64,000 nucleotides of DNA from assembly GCA_934045905.1 (NCBI GenBank), contig OW203762.1, positions 22,228,345 through 22,292,344 of the forward strand, written 5' to 3'. This stretch comes from Leuctra nigra. Its lineage: Eukaryota; Arthropoda; Insecta; Plecoptera; Leuctridae. Numbering within the stretch: the first letter of the stretch is position 1; every line of letters starts with the position of its first letter. Both the position numbers and the translations under genes were made by a program. This document shows positions 63,836-64,000 of this stretch, piece after piece. Under the pieces are notes generated by a model. It saw nothing but the letters and a program-made list of their open reading frames with translations, was not told the origin of the DNA and did no database searches.

Positions 63836-64000
63836 ATTTGACAATTTTCTAGTAAATTGTGTTTTTTTTCACACAAACTATTGCATTTTCAATTTAGGTT
63901 ATTTTTCTCCTCTCCATCACGTAGCAATACACATCTCTTGAAACTACTACTTTTGTCAGAGATAAATTATAAAAAAATACCCTCTAATTATCTAATGATT

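Larger units (their letters stand above)
63017..64000. other. Downstream intergenic region
   Basis: AT-rich. No gene seen. Holds a motif cluster at 63415-63572 and a dispersed repeat at 63680-63835. Confidence 0.75.

Overview
This is a eukaryotic window, most likely from an arthropod and probably an insect. The evidence is AT-rich, intron-dense DNA with GT-AG introns up to about 9 kb, a grainyhead transcription factor whose DNA-binding domain reads as the insect type, secreted trypsin-like serine proteases, a CR1/Jockey-type LINE, tRNA-derived SINEs, and several MITE and hAT-like elements. I cannot name the species. Nothing here is bacterial or viral.

Layout. (1) 1-31244: the 3' part of a grainyhead (grh) gene on the + strand. 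Eleven exons encode about 430 residues covering the CP2/grainyhead DNA-binding domain and the C-terminal ubiquitin-like dimerisation domain. The window opens inside a tandem array of at least 16 copies of a 48-bp unit that ends exactly in the first exon. A long AT-rich 3' UTR probably follows, to about 33.7 kb. (2) 33.7-35.6 kb: intergenic repeats, including a GC-rich duplicated block. (3) 35847-40921: trypsin gene A, six exons, 256 residues, all catalytic residues present. (4) 42640-58985: trypsin gene B, the same six-exon structure and 249 residues, with a homologous promoter. It has two striking abnormalities. Most of exon 5, with its 3' splice site, is repeated 71 times in an 11.2-kb array (period 157-158 bp) inside what should be intron 4. 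The catalytic serine codon of exon 6 reads as aspartate (GDDGG instead of GDSGG), directly downstream of a GATGAT-rich minisatellite that itself carries copies of the exon 6 splice acceptor. (5) 59184-63016: a 5'-truncated LINE with a partial ORF1 and an almost full-length ORF2 interrupted by one nonsense codon near its C terminus. (6) 63017-64000: AT-rich DNA with a small cluster of NRF-1-like and CRE-like motifs.

How it fits together. The two trypsins are tandem duplicates with a shared TATA/GATA-motif promoter block and signal peptides, so they are probably co-expressed digestive-type zymogens. Gene A looks functional. Gene B would need to skip 70 decoy acceptors to be spliced and would then make a serine-to-aspartate pseudo-enzyme. 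grh is an unrelated neighbour.

The most unusual theme is that three independent tandem arrays (grh first exon, trypsin B exon 5, trypsin B exon 6) each duplicate the edge between an intron and its downstream exon, including the 3' splice site. A fourth, small array duplicates the grh stop-codon context. I see no obvious precedent for this recurring pattern, and it is the main thing to check. Assembly error within the arrays cannot be excluded from sequence alone.
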